A stretch of 64,000 nt of DNA from the NCBI GenBank assembly GCA_964421245.1, contig CAYQVW010000008.1, positions 1 through 64,000 of the forward strand, read 5' to 3'. The notes under the pieces are model-generated. The model worked only from the letters and a program-made list of their open reading frames with translations. It was not told the DNA's origin and did no database searches. Both the position numbers and the translations under genes were made by a program. Positions within the stretch are counted from its first letter, which is position 1. Every line of letters starts with the position of its first letter. Below, piece by piece: positions 16,018 to 24,986 of the stretch. Source of the DNA: CAYQVW01 sp964421245. Its GTDB lineage: Bacteria; Margulisbacteria; WOR-1; XYC2-FULL-46-14.

Positions 16018-17250
16018 ATGGCAGTATATTTATTAAATCGAGGAGCACAATGTGGAGGACCGTTAAGTAAAGCGGCGTACGATTATGCAGCTAAGAGGGG
16101 ATGGCAGCAACTCTCCCTTGGTGAAGCAGCGCACCTTCGTCGTGGACAACCGACAGTCCTTGCAGTTGGTGGTAATTCCTTAGACGGATATGAAGATGCA
16201 ACAGTTAGAAATATTGTTTATTTTTTAAATCCTGTTGTTACTCATGGAAACGGCCCGCAAGTCGGAAAGTTAATGATTAAATATGATGGAGACAGATCTT
16301 TAAATGAGTGCGTGGGGGAGACTCAAGTAGATATAGGCCAAAACCTGAAAGGTAGACTAAAGGCTGCTGCAGCGCGCATGGGTCGCATAGGTCTAATTTG
16401 TGGTGAGGAAGGGGTTAAAATCGATGTTGTCCCAACCCGCGTAATTGTTGATGCAAATGATCCGGCGTTTGAACAGCCAACCAAATATATTGGAAAAGAA
16501 TACAATCTTTCAGAGGTTCAAGCTATGGGAGGAAAAGAGGAAAAAGAGGGGCTCTATTATGTTTCGTCGGAAGGTTGGTGGGTGAAAGAATTTAAAGGCA
16601 AACCGGGTGTCTATAGAAGAGTAGTTGCTTCTCCTAAACCATTGGAAATCCATCCAGATGATTTAGCCTCAATTCGACAAAAGGTAAGGCCCGGATATAT
16701 CACTATTGCTTGTGGTGGTGGAGGTCGGCCCTATTCAATTCAAGAAGATGGATCTTTAAAGCCAGAAGAGGCTGTTATTGATAAAGATCTGGCTTCAGCC
16801 GTATTAGCAGGAGAATTACGGGCAAGAGAATTTATTATCTCAACTGCTGTTAGGCGAGTTGCTCTCAATTTTGGAACTCCAAAGCAGTATGATATTGATT
16901 ATATTGTATTGCAAGAGGCTTTAAAGTATTTATTGGAAGGACAGTTTCCACCTGGAAGTATGGGAGAGAAGATGGAGGCAGCAATCAATGCTTTGCGTTT
17001 TGGAGTCAATTCCGTTTTGATAACCCATCCAGAATTGAGATGGCTTAGTTTTGAAGGAACACTTCTTACCAGAGGACCGGATCTAGAGGGACGCGTACAT
17101 AATCTTACAAGAATGGTTGGAAATATTGCGCAAATGGCGACAAATGATCGTTACGGATTGCCCATGAATAATGAACTAGAGCGCTGGTTGGTAGCTAATA
17201 AGCAAAAAGGGTCAGCCTTAGAGAGCTTTTTCGCCCGTTTGAGGGGATAG
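16018..17250 (+). CDS. arcC: Carbamate kinase-like amino-acid kinase
   Basis: 410 residues. The carbamate kinase blocks are all visible: VLAVGGNSLDG (48-57), VVTHGNGPQVG (73-83), ECVGETQVDIG, PTKYIGKEY, RRVVASPKP, ITIACGGGGRP, EEAVIDKDLASAVLAGEL, LNFGTP and FPPGSMGEKMEAAI. The usual length is about 310; here about 45 residues precede the core and about 60 follow it, both of unknown role. Normally the enzyme makes ATP and carbamate from carbamoyl phosphate, but no arginine deiminase or ornithine carbamoyltransferase gene is near, so its pathway here is open. Confidence 0.85.
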   Translation: MAVYLLNRGAQCGGPLSKAAYDYAAKRGWQQLSLGEAAHLRRGQPTVLAVGGNSLDGYEDATVRNIVYFLNPVVTHGNGPQVGKLMIKYDGDRSLNECVGETQVDIGQNLKGRLKAAAARMGRIGLICGEEGVKIDVVPTRVIVDANDPAFEQPTKYIGKEYNLSEVQAMGGKEEKEGLYYVSSEGWWVKEFKGKPGVYRRVVASPKPLEIHPDDLASIRQKVRPGYITIACGGGGRPYSIQEDGSLKPEEAVIDKDLASAVLAGELRAREFIISTAVRRVALNFGTPKQYDIDYIVLQEALKYLLEGQFPPGSMGEKMEAAINALRFGVNSVLITHPELRWLSFEGTLLTRGPDLEGRVHNLTRMVGNIAQMATNDRYGLPMNNELERWLVANKQKGSALESFFARLRG

Positions 17251-17255
17251 CTTCT

Positions 17256-17265
17256 GTGTTATAAT
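17256..17265 (+). promoter_or_regulatory. Extended -10 promoter
   Basis: TGTTATAAT, that is TG-T-TATAAT with TATAAT at 17260-17265; a TTTGAG at 17238 is a weak -35. It precedes the LolA-like gene with its ribosome binding site TAGGAGGG. Confidence 0.5.
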
Positions 17266-17286
17266 CACATAACATAGGAGGGCATC

Positions 17287-17988
17287 ATGTTTAAAAAATT
17301 ACTATGCTTGTTTGTTATCGTTTTATTTATGGCTTCAATCGCTTCTGCAATATCTCTCGATGATTTAATCAATAAGCTCCAGTCTAATCAGAATAAGGTT
17401 AAAGATATGCAGGCGGAGATTTCTACAAAGATGACGACTTCGATGAAGGGAATGCCGCCGATGAATACTTCGGGTAAGATTTGGACCAAGGGTAATAACA
17501 AGAGCAAGATGGAGATTTCATCCCCCACCAAGCAGGTTACGATTAGAAATGGTGGTAAGATGGCGGTGATCAATGCTGCTGGGCAAAAGCATGTGCAGGA
17601 TTTATCAAAAATGCCAGGAGGGGGAGATCAGGATAGTTCAAGTAAGATGGATTTTGAAGAAGCCAAGAAGAAGTTTGATTTTTCTATGAAGAATTCTTTT
17701 GGCGGATATTTAATTACTGGAATTCCAAAAGCGAAGAGTCAGTTTATGGGTAAGATTGAGATTTTTGTAGATAAATCGAAGTTGGTTCCGACCAAAATAA
17801 AAATGTTTAATCCAGCTGGAAAAGTTTTGAGTGATACTAGAATAGAATATAAAAAAGTTTCGGGTATAAATATTCCTTATAAAAATACTTCAAAGGTTAT
17901 TTTGCCTAAAGGCAAGATGACGATGGAGATGACTTATTCTAATATTAAGGTTAATAGTGGGATAAGTGATAGCGTGTTTGATATATAA
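17287..17988 (+). CDS. Secreted LolA-like / outer-membrane lipoprotein-sorting protein
   Basis: 233 residues with a signal peptide (KKLLCLFVIVLFMASIASA). DDLINKLQSNQNKVKDMQAEIS, TSGKIWTKGNNKSKMEI and FVDKSKLVPTKIKMFNPAGK follow the helix-plus-antiparallel-sheet sequence pattern of LolA/LolB-like fold proteins (outer membrane lipoprotein-sorting family). It could carry lipoproteins or lipids through the periplasm; no lipoprotein release genes are nearby to prove it. It opens a long run of envelope genes. Confidence 0.7.
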   Translation: MFKKLLCLFVIVLFMASIASAISLDDLINKLQSNQNKVKDMQAEISTKMTTSMKGMPPMNTSGKIWTKGNNKSKMEISSPTKQVTIRNGGKMAVINAAGQKHVQDLSKMPGGGDQDSSSKMDFEEAKKKFDFSMKNSFGGYLITGIPKAKSQFMGKIEIFVDKSKLVPTKIKMFNPAGKVLSDTRIEYKKVSGINIPYKNTSKVILPKGKMTMEMTYSNIKVNSGISDSVFDI

Positions 17989-17996
17989 TAAATAGA

Positions 17997-18025
17997 TTGC
18001 ACAATAATTTGTGCGGTGATATACT
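17997..18025 (+). promoter_or_regulatory. TTGCAC-17-TATACT leader promoter, copy 1
   Basis: TTGCAC (17997-18002), 17 bases, TATACT (18020-18025). The same boxes and spacing occur at 24834-24862, and both are followed at once by a GACACGG hairpin with a T run. Confidence 0.7.
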
Positions 18026-18039
18026 ATCATCACATAAAA

Positions 18040-18075
18040 AGACACGGGGGAAGATGTTGATCTCGTGTCTTTTTT
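18040..18075 (+). terminator. Leader terminator/attenuator, copy 1
   Basis: AGACACG (18040-18046) pairs with CGTGTCT (18064-18070) and is followed by TTTTT. It starts only about 10 bases after the predicted transcription start and lies before the gene at 18093, so transcripts must read through it to reach the gene. The spacer contains ACGGGGGAAGA, a word shared with the other leaders. Confidence 0.65.
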
Positions 18076-18092
18076 GTTGAAGGAGAAAAAAG

Positions 18093-18410
18093 ATGATTAA
18101 AAAATCGCTGTGTATCATGCTTATTGTTTGTTTTTTTGTAACAGTTCCTCTTATTTTGCCACAACCCGCAAACGCATATGGAGAAGGAGGTCTTTGGGTA
18201 GGAGCATACGGGTTAGAGTTGCTTTATAAGGGAGGGATTGCTCTATTTGATTTTGTCTCTAGTTCATTTCGTGAAAATAATAATACAGGCCTAAGTAACA
18301 ACAAGACAATAGAGGCAAAATCATTGTTAGGAGAGAAGGAAACAAAAGGTAGTATTTCAGAAATTCAAAATAAAATTAATACAACTGAAACTAATTTGAA
18401 GAAGGAGTAA
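18093..18410 (+). CDS. Small exported protein
   Basis: 105 residues. Signal peptide MIKKSLCIMLIVCFFVTVPLI with likely cleavage near PANAYG, then a glycine-rich hydrophobic part (GEGGLWVGAYGLELLYKGG) and a polar tail with KTIEAKSLLGEKE. No family recognised. Its first codons (MIKKSLC) and the preceding AGGAGAAAAAAG are copied at 28241, where a mobile module has split the ribosome binding site from the start. Ends 25 bases before the lipase-like gene and is probably cotranscribed with it. Confidence 0.7.
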   Translation: MIKKSLCIMLIVCFFVTVPLILPQPANAYGEGGLWVGAYGLELLYKGGIALFDFVSSSFRENNNTGLSNNKTIEAKSLLGEKETKGSISEIQNKINTTETNLKKE

Positions 18411-18435
18411 TTGCTGTCTATATTAATTATTTTCT

Positions 18436-20907
18436 ATGAATAAAATAAAGCTGTTAAAAGTGCTAAAAATTGTTAAATGTCTTGTTGTGATTATAGCATT
18501 CCTTTTTTTAGCCCCCATAGCCATTGCGGACAACAAAGAAGGAACAAATACCTACAAAGATTATTTATTTATACTTGTTCACGGAGTTAATGCTGATAAA
18601 AGTGTCTGGGATGGTTCCAGTCAAATTCCAAAATATAAAGTTCTCAAATTAAAGCAGGTTATTGAAAACGATTTGGGTTTTCAAGGACGGGTATTTTGCT
18701 ACACTTTTAACACTCCGAATGGAGATAATATTCAACATGCTAGAGAGTTAGGTGACAGGACCTATCATAATCCTTCTTCAGGAATGAATGGTAAGTGCTG
18801 GTTTGAAAAAGCAAAGGAAGATTTCGTAAAAAGGAACCCCGGAAAGCTAGTTCCAACAAAATATATTATCATAACTCATTCAATGGGTAATTATGCTGTC
18901 AGAGCGTACATATATTCTGATTATTTAAAAGATAAACGGACTAAATGGAAAGAAGGTAAAGTATGGTTAAGTGATTCCGTGCCAATGTTTGATAAAGGAT
19001 TTTATAAGGACGATGTAGCAAAGGTTGTTTTTATTGCTCCCCCCTTTAATGGGAGTGACTTGGCTTATGTCGGTATTATTCCTAAAGCGATTGGATTATG
19101 TGCAGTTGGTTACAGCAAATTTACTAACTATGTTGATATTTGGTCACGCATGAACAAATATAACGGAATGCTAACGGATCCTTATGTGCCCTATAAGATT
19201 GGGAAGGAGCTTTCTTTTGGAATTGTTCAGGGAGAAAACCTATTTGATATGTTGCTCCACTCATTTAACCTCGATAAATATAAGTCTGGTTCCAATATAT
19301 CAAATATTGGAATAAATTTAGAGTCTGGTATGTATGGATTTACTGATTTGGCGACTTGGGACATGTGGCCTACTAGTCCTTTGACTGTAAATCTTCAAAA
19401 TGCTAAATTGCCCGAGAACCAAAATGATCCTGCTTATTCAGTTATATATGGGAAAGGAGTTCCTGTATTGAGGTTAGATGGAACCTTGGCAAATCATTTA
19501 GTCTACTCTGGAGTAAAATCTTTTTTTAGTAAAAATAATTATTTCGATAGTTTAAAGGATTCTTTTTTACCCAAAAATCTTGATACTCCTTTTTCGCAGT
19601 TTGATGATGAACTAATTACAATGGCTGGTTCTGGTTTTTGGAATTTATCTACTAATCAAGCAAGGTTTTATAGTCTTTTGTTAGGGAATCCGTTTGGGTC
19701 GTCTATAGAGGATGGCGATAATTGTGTTCCAGTGAGCAGCGCAAGACCAAATAATATTAGGTACTTAAAGAGTGCGAGCTATTATCCTTTAATTTATAAG
19801 TCTGCAGGGTTTGAAAACTACTTAACAAATGAGCTGCCTACGCGTATTGAGGCGGCGGCAGCCTTGTATGGAATTTTAATTACTTTTGGGTACATGGATC
19901 CAAAATCTGCTTTTACTATTTGTGAATGGATATTAGTTTTAGATTTTATTAATAATGTTCACAATTATCAATATGAATTAAGGGATGTTTTTGATGCACA
20001 TACTCTGCAAAACTTAACACAATTTAAAACTATCAAAACCGCTCTCCTCGACACCCCCGCCATCTTTACAGTCCAAGACATTCAGGCCAATGTTGCTTCC
20101 ACCTCTCCCGCAACATCAAAAACAACTGCGATGGCAATTACATCTCCTCGAGCACCACCAAAAGGTTATGAATCACTTAAAATCAAAACAATTAAAGAAG
20201 ATCGTGCCTATAAAGGCAATCAGAATATGACAATCCCCATTACCATTGACGGTGACAGAAAATATGTCAACGAAATGGTCTTTACAAAACCACCACTTAG
20301 GATCGAAGGAAAATTGAATTATTTGATTCCAGCTAGAATGAAACAATTCCAATATTCCTTTAACTTTGCAGCTTGGAAAGATATTAAAAATGTTGATTCA
20401 AAAACCGGAGAATTTGTTCTAGATAAACTCCCATTTGCAGAAGGACAAAATGTCTTGGCAATCAGAGCAATCAATGCAGTCGATGTCTCATCTCACCAAA
20501 TCTGTAAATTTATCATAAACACCATTCCAATGGTTATCTCAAAAATGTTCCCACTACCAAATTCATATACTAACAATAATAAAATAATTATAAGTGGTGA
20601 ATTTAATAAAAGTGTATATTCAACGAATATTAAAGTGGGAGAAGGAATTCCAACCTTGACCTCCGCCGAATTATATAAAGATGGTAAGTTTTTTAAAAAC
20701 TTGCTAAACGATCCTGGCTTCAAGATTGAACATATTAAAGTTAATGATTACCAGGCTGTGGTTAAATTTTTGCATACCACTTCTTCCGCGTTTGAAGATG
20801 GAAAGTATGAAGTAAGAGTTAAGGCAAAAAGCAGTGTCGGATCATCACAGGGAACTTGGTCTTTTTGGATAGATACTACACCGCCTGATCTTGAGATTTA
20901 TTTTTAA
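18436..20907 (+). CDS. Secreted lipase-like alpha/beta hydrolase with Ig-like C terminus
   Basis: 823 residues. A signal peptide (about 1-32) is followed by EGTNTYKDYLFILVHGVN, an oxyanion-loop HG, and the nucleophile elbow THSMGN with S149; GDNCVPVSSARP resembles the acid loop of secreted lipases. Residues about 535-705 match the same region of the giant protein at 29094 almost base for base, and are followed by Ig-like beta modules ending in SQGTWSFWIDTTPPDLEIYF, which look cut short at the point where the giant protein continues for 4300 residues. Likely extracellular or surface esterase; substrate unknown. Confidence 0.8.
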   Translation: MNKIKLLKVLKIVKCLVVIIAFLFLAPIAIADNKEGTNTYKDYLFILVHGVNADKSVWDGSSQIPKYKVLKLKQVIENDLGFQGRVFCYTFNTPNGDNIQHARELGDRTYHNPSSGMNGKCWFEKAKEDFVKRNPGKLVPTKYIIITHSMGNYAVRAYIYSDYLKDKRTKWKEGKVWLSDSVPMFDKGFYKDDVAKVVFIAPPFNGSDLAYVGIIPKAIGLCAVGYSKFTNYVDIWSRMNKYNGMLTDPYVPYKIGKELSFGIVQGENLFDMLLHSFNLDKYKSGSNISNIGINLESGMYGFTDLATWDMWPTSPLTVNLQNAKLPENQNDPAYSVIYGKGVPVLRLDGTLANHLVYSGVKSFFSKNNYFDSLKDSFLPKNLDTPFSQFDDELITMAGSGFWNLSTNQARFYSLLLGNPFGSSIEDGDNCVPVSSARPNNIRYLKSASYYPLIYKSAGFENYLTNELPTRIEAAAALYGILITFGYMDPKSAFTICEWILVLDFINNVHNYQYELRDVFDAHTLQNLTQFKTIKTALLDTPAIFTVQDIQANVASTSPATSKTTAMAITSPRAPPKGYESLKIKTIKEDRAYKGNQNMTIPITIDGDRKYVNEMVFTKPPLRIEGKLNYLIPARMKQFQYSFNFAAWKDIKNVDSKTGEFVLDKLPFAEGQNVLAIRAINAVDVSSHQICKFIINTIPMVISKMFPLPNSYTNNNKIIISGEFNKSVYSTNIKVGEGIPTLTSAELYKDGKFFKNLLNDPGFKIEHIKVNDYQAVVKFLHTTSSAFEDGKYEVRVKAKSSVGSSQGTWSFWIDTTPPDLEIYF
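20036..20545 (+). repeat. Near-identical coding module, copy in the 823-residue lipase
   Basis: About 510 bp, from ACCGCTCTCCTCGACACCCC to CACCATTCCAATGGTTATCT, matches 30584-31094 in the giant gene with few differences and an essentially identical core (about 20110-20400). The lipase domains on either side differ far more. Confidence 0.85.
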
Positions 20908-20920
20908 AGGGGATATTACA

Positions 20921-22009
20921 ATGAAAAAAATAATACTGTGTTTTCTGATGTTGATTATCCTCGTTTTGCCAATCCATGCAAATGATAACTATAATCCATG
21001 GAAAGAAATTTATAATCTTGTCATAAAGCCCCCATGTTATATCGGCTTTGATTTTGAGCATATTAAGTCTCCTGAACCTCTTTTCTCATATATTTACAGG
21101 GTGGCGCTAGAGAAAAAAACAAAACCCCATCTTTACCGACTAGAGCTTGATGGCAAAGATATAAGAGGTATGGCGGCAATCCATAAAAAAAAGATTAATA
21201 ATCAAAAGATAATAGAAATTCGCTACCGCCCATCTCGTCCTCTAAAACCTGGTTTTCATTTATTTACCATAGAGGCTGGTAACTTTTTTGGCAGAAAAAT
21301 TGTGCTTTCTCTAAAAAATATTGATCCTGATATTAATATCACCAGAAATACTAAATACCACGAAATGACTAAAATCCTCAACAGACTCCAAAAACAAAGG
21401 GCAAAAATAGATAGTGTAGATTATCGCTTCAATTTACAGATAGATTACACTAAAAACAAAAAAAATATTTCAAGCCATTACCACGGTAAGCTTTATATAA
21501 CAGGGGAAAACATACACCAGATTGCTCTAGCGGAAAAACCGATCACAAAGGTTAATGGTAAAATAGTTAAAACAAAAAGGAGCTTAGGGGATTATAAAAA
21601 GACAAAAAAAATGGATAGAATGCGGCTTAATCCTTTCTATCTCTCTAATTATATTCCATATCAAGATCTGGCCCAGTATTATAATTGGCATATTTACAAA
21701 AGAATAGGTAAAAGATCCTGGATTTTTGGTGATATTTTACCGGAATACAGAAAAGAATTATGGTTGCCCCAATTTGTCCAATTAGTTATTGATGAGAAAC
21801 GCTGGCTGCCGTTAGAAATTAATACTTTTATTTACAATAATAAACATGTTACTGCTTCTGCAAAACTAGAATACAACAAAGAAGGACTACTTACCCAGCA
21901 GACCTTAAAAAGGATACTGCCTGATGGGAAAGAAGAAATCTCAGTACTAAAATTATCAGAGAATGAGATAAATAAAAGAGAGGCGGCTAAAAAAGGTATC
22001 CATTTATGA
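20921..22009 (+). CDS. Exported protein, periplasmic LolA-like fold possible
   Basis: 362 residues from ATG 20921 (ribosome binding site AAAGGGG at 20906-20912); an in-frame TTG at 20891 lies inside the upstream gene. Signal peptide MKKIILCFLMLIILVLPIHA. The N-terminal part has an Ig-like look (HLYRLELDGKDIRG, RPLKPGFHLFTIEA); the second half (SVDYRFNLQIDY, HYHGKLYITGENI, RWLPLEINTFIYNN) resembles LolA-type sheets. No confident family. Overlaps nothing but follows the lipase-like gene by 13 bases, so it is probably in the same operon. Confidence 0.65.
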   Translation: MKKIILCFLMLIILVLPIHANDNYNPWKEIYNLVIKPPCYIGFDFEHIKSPEPLFSYIYRVALEKKTKPHLYRLELDGKDIRGMAAIHKKKINNQKIIEIRYRPSRPLKPGFHLFTIEAGNFFGRKIVLSLKNIDPDINITRNTKYHEMTKILNRLQKQRAKIDSVDYRFNLQIDYTKNKKNISSHYHGKLYITGENIHQIALAEKPITKVNGKIVKTKRSLGDYKKTKKMDRMRLNPFYLSNYIPYQDLAQYYNWHIYKRIGKRSWIFGDILPEYRKELWLPQFVQLVIDEKRWLPLEINTFIYNNKHVTASAKLEYNKEGLLTQQTLKRILPDGKEEISVLKLSENEINKREAAKKGIHL

Positions 22010-22018
22010 CGCAACCTC

Positions 22019-22047
22019 TTGATATCATCCCAACATAGTGGCATAAT
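22019..22047 (+). promoter_or_regulatory. Sigma-70-type promoter
   Basis: TTGATA (22019-22024), 17 bases, CATAAT (22042-22047), upstream of ATG 22081 with ribosome binding site TGGAGG. Confidence 0.6.
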
Positions 22048-22080
22048 ACTAAGCAATAATATTATGGAGGACTATAAATT

Positions 22081-22902
22081 ATGTTTAAAAAACTATTACT
22101 ATCTGTCATTGCATTACTGCTAATAGGAAGCATCGCACATGCCGCTGTTCCATTATATATAGATTATCAGGGGATTCTGCGAGATAAGTCTGGTAATGCG
22201 CAGACTGGTAGTTTTAGTATGACATTTTCAATCTGGGATGCTTTGATTGGTGGCAATAGCAAATATTCTGAAACCCAAACAGCCGTCTCGGTTAGTAATG
22301 GTGTATATAATGTACGTATTGGACCGGTAGATTCATCGGATGATTTTAGTGGGGAAGATAGGTGGCTTAATATTGCAGTTGCGGGGAACAATCTTTCTCC
22401 TCGTTTGCAGATAAATTCTGTGGCGTATGCAATTAGGGCAGAGGTAGCGGACTATGCTGCTGTTTCCGGAACAGCGACTTCTGCGGCAAACGCTACTACT
22501 GTTAATACGATTAATGCTAGTACCGATGCGACAGCAAGTAATTTGTATCCGTTGGATTCAGAGGGGAAATTGTCTGGAGTAGAAATTTCTCCAGAATCTT
22601 CCTCTGCCGGTAGTTATGCTGCATTTATTAATGGAAAGTTGGGGGCGTCGAGTTCGGTGGTGGGGGTTGATACAATTTCCTTTCCAGCATCAAATAAGAC
22701 GGTTACCATTGATAATGGAGTATTAACTGGTAGTAGTAGAATATTTTTAACAATGGGGTATTCAGGAGTTACTATGACGTCAAATACAAGCGAAGGAATA
22801 ATGGTGTCAAGCGTTGAGCCTTTGAATAATAGATTTACTGTATCCACTGTTTCTGGAAACATTGATAAGGATATTGAGTTTACATATTTAATAATTAATT
22901 AA
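22081..22902 (+). CDS. Exported cell-surface protein with head domain of phage-tail-like type
   Basis: 273 residues. Signal peptide (KKLLLSVIALLLIGSIAHA), then YIDYQGILRDKSGNAQTGSF, SIWDALIGGNSKYSE, VSVSNGVYNVRIG, DRWLNIAVAGN and LQINSVAYAIRAEVADYA, a widespread N-terminal domain of secreted bacterial proteins that often precedes tail-fibre-like repeats. The C-terminal part is beta-rich and serine/threonine-rich. Function unknown, possibly surface adhesion. Ends at a bidirectional terminator. Confidence 0.75.
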   Translation: MFKKLLLSVIALLLIGSIAHAAVPLYIDYQGILRDKSGNAQTGSFSMTFSIWDALIGGNSKYSETQTAVSVSNGVYNVRIGPVDSSDDFSGEDRWLNIAVAGNNLSPRLQINSVAYAIRAEVADYAAVSGTATSAANATTVNTINASTDATASNLYPLDSEGKLSGVEISPESSSAGSYAAFINGKLGASSSVVGVDTISFPASNKTVTIDNGVLTGSSRIFLTMGYSGVTMTSNTSEGIMVSSVEPLNNRFTVSTVSGNIDKDIEFTYLIIN

Positions 22903-22920
22903 TCTGCTTATATAGTATAT

Positions 22921-22964
22921 AAAAAAGCCAAATAAGAACTGAGACTATCTTACTTGGCTTTTTC
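22921..22964. terminator. Bidirectional intrinsic terminator
   Basis: AAAAAAGCCAAATAAG (22921-22936) pairs with CTTACTTGGCTTTTT (22949-22963), with an A run on one side and a T run on the other. It serves both convergent genes ending at 22902 and 22977. Confidence 0.85.
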
Positions 22965-22976
22965 TCTTCTTGTTAA

Positions 22977-24521
22977 CTATTTAATCGTCGGCGAACAGAA
23001 CAGTGTCGAATATCCTGCCTCAAATTCAGATAACGATGGAGTTATAGACGTGTCTGTAGTTGAAAAATCACCTTTTGCTTGTAGATATTGGAATCCTTTT
23101 AGTGAACCTGGAAGAGATGATCCCGGTTTTAGGGATTGTGAGCAGGTTATTGGAGTATCAAGAACTTTTTTACCAGTTACTGTGTCAGTCTTTGTTTTGT
23201 TTGAACCACAAAGTTTGAAAGCAAGCTGAGTATTCAATGGCATGGTATGTTTTGCCTTTATAGTTCCGACTGCGCAAATTGAGGCCTTGGTATCGTGAAC
23301 AGCAAGGGTGATGTCTCCCTTCTTATTGTGGGGGAGAGTTGTTCCTCCACTGTATAATTTTACATCAGCGTACTGGGCGCTTCCCAACCATCCTGCAACA
23401 GGCATTCCAATTAGAACATTTTGACTATTGCTTGAATTTGTATCTATAAATTTTCCCTTACCGTTAATTTGTGTCGATTTTGTTCCATCAATATAAAACT
23501 CAAGATCGCTTCCTTTAGCAACCAACTCAAAAGAATGAAACTTATCAGTAGTTTTCATTTTGTGAAATTGGTTTGATCCAGAAACGAATACTTTATCGGT
23601 AAAAAAAATAACTCTTACCTTTTTTGAGCCAGCGTTAACCTCCCAAACACCACCTACTTGCTTTTGTGTCAAAACCTTTACTTTGGCTTTTGCAATAAAT
23701 CCTTTGATTGGATCAACTTTTGTTGGATAGGTATAATAAACGGCAACAGTTCCTGTCACTTTTGAATTATCGATGCCAACATGGTTGATGCTCCCAGAGG
23801 TGCCAAGAGTCACAGTTCCGGAGGGAACTGATGCTGGAGTGGAAGTCCAGCCCTGTGAAGTTGGCAATGTTTTTCCGGTATAAATTGACTTAAGAGCGGT
23901 GCTGTCTTTATCTAGAACTACTGCTCCAGAAGTATTAATAACAACTCTGTTTGTGATAGCTCCACTAAAACTGGTTGCAGAATATTTTCCGGTAGTTTTA
24001 ATACATCCAAAATCTACAGGCTTTCCAGTGTCTTTTGGTATTGATTGATCTAACTTAGGTTGATATTTGTCTACGCCTATATCTTTTGGTGGAACGTATT
24101 GGTCTCCCTTTGGAGGAACATACTGATCTTTTTTCGGAGGAACTGTCTGGTCTTTTTGCGGAACATATTGATCAGATCCTTTATCTAATTTTGGAGGACC
24201 ACCAGCATCTGGATCTTGTCCTTTATCTGGAGGTGGTTGCATTCCATCCTTATTAATCGTAGGATAACCGTCACCATTTGGATTAAAAGAATTTGGTTGA
24301 CCGCAGCCGCCCAAACTTGCAACTCCAAAACCGACTGCGTAGTTTGATGCAGGAGCGCTTGGACCCTTATAGGCTTTACTGCTTGTTCTTACTGCAAATT
24401 TTACAACTTTTGGTTTTGTTTTTGCTTTTTTCTCACCCTTAGATGGACTAGGGGAACAAGAAAACCGTGGACTCTTAATATATGCCATTAGAGATTGACT
24501 TTTTTCACATGTGATTGTCAT
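22977..24521 (-). CDS. LamG-like domain protein with Pro-Lys-Asp repeat linker
   Basis: 514 residues. After a basic N terminus comes GVASLGGCGQP (a possible but unconventional lipidation site with no clear signal peptide), then a linker of about 90 residues with repeats of KDQYVPPK type and DKG motifs. From about residue 270 a concanavalin/LamG-like domain is likely (GSKKVRVIFFTDKVFVSG, HSFELVAKGSDLEFYIDGT, SAQYADVKLYSGG). The linker style recalls myxobacterial surface lipoproteins. Eight cysteines lie in the C-terminal half. It has a GAGGTGA ribosome binding site and a sigma-28-like promoter about 155 bases upstream. Confidence 0.7.
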   Translation of the reverse strand: MTITCEKSQSLMAYIKSPRFSCSPSPSKGEKKAKTKPKVVKFAVRTSSKAYKGPSAPASNYAVGFGVASLGGCGQPNSFNPNGDGYPTINKDGMQPPPDKGQDPDAGGPPKLDKGSDQYVPQKDQTVPPKKDQYVPPKGDQYVPPKDIGVDKYQPKLDQSIPKDTGKPVDFGCIKTTGKYSATSFSGAITNRVVINTSGAVVLDKDSTALKSIYTGKTLPTSQGWTSTPASVPSGTVTLGTSGSINHVGIDNSKVTGTVAVYYTYPTKVDPIKGFIAKAKVKVLTQKQVGGVWEVNAGSKKVRVIFFTDKVFVSGSNQFHKMKTTDKFHSFELVAKGSDLEFYIDGTKSTQINGKGKFIDTNSSNSQNVLIGMPVAGWLGSAQYADVKLYSGGTTLPHNKKGDITLAVHDTKASICAVGTIKAKHTMPLNTQLAFKLCGSNKTKTDTVTGKKVLDTPITCSQSLKPGSSLPGSLKGFQYLQAKGDFSTTDTSITPSLSEFEAGYSTLFCSPTIK

Positions 24522-24675
24522 TTTACATCACCTCTTATTATATACATATATATTATACCCCGAACACCCACGATTGTACACCTCATTTTTTATTTGTCAA
24601 GTACTATTTTGATAAATTAAAGACGGAAGAACAGAAGGCAAAAATAGCCCTTTGATCCCCGTTTGTACTCAACTA

Positions 24676-24704
24676 TTTATCATCATTAATTCCAGGAAAT
24701 TTCA
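24676..24704 (-). promoter_or_regulatory. Sigma-28-like promoter, site 7
   Basis: Minus strand: TGAAATT (24704-24698), 15 bases, TGATAAA (24682-24676). Directed toward the LamG-like gene with a leader of about 145 bases. Confidence 0.4.
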
Positions 24705-24833
24705 CCTAATTTTTGTTTTTTTCTTTTTGGAGGCAGAGGTGAGAAGGGTGGGAAAAGTGGATAATGGGAGTTTCTTGCCTGTTGATCTCCGCTCATGATT
24801 ATGGGCGCTAGTTAAAATGTGATCAGATTATTC

Positions 24834-24862
24834 TTGCACATCAATCAAGGCGATGGTATACT
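24834..24862 (+). promoter_or_regulatory. TTGCAC-17-TATACT leader promoter, copy 2
   Basis: TTGCAC (24834-24839), 17 bases, TATACT (24857-24862). The perfect 12-bp palindrome AGCACATGTGCT (24866-24877) covers the predicted start point and could be an operator. Confidence 0.7.
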
Positions 24863-24883
24863 TACAGCACATGTGCTACGGGG

Positions 24884-24920
24884 AAGACACGGGGATGACT
24901 GCATAACCGTGTCTTTTTTT
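24884..24920 (+). terminator. Leader terminator/attenuator, copy 2
   Basis: Perfect 9-bp stem AAGACACGG (24884-24892) / CCGTGTCTT (24907-24915) with a 14-base loop and TTTTTTT. It would end a transcript of about 50 bases from the promoter just upstream, before the gene at 24987. Confidence 0.8.
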
Positions 24921-24986
24921 ATGATTTTTACGGGGAAGAAGGGGGTAATTTAGTAAAAGCGTTGTTAAAATAAATAGAGGAGGAAA

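Larger units (their letters stand above)
24522..24986. other. Intergenic region between divergent genes
   Basis: No gene. From left to right: TATAAT (minus strand, 24557-24552) close to the LamG gene, sigma-28-like site 7 on the minus strand (24676-24704), the TTGCAC-17-TATACT promoter (24834-24862), palindrome AGCACATGTGCT at its start point (24866-24877), an attenuator hairpin (24884-24920) and two ACGGGGAA words (24880 and 24930). Confidence 0.6.

Noticed and set aside
24884..24920. Cyclic-di-GMP or other known riboswitch in the leader hairpins
   Set aside because: The region between start point and terminator is too short for a known aptamer and lacks the conserved motifs; it is described only as an attenuator-like leader.
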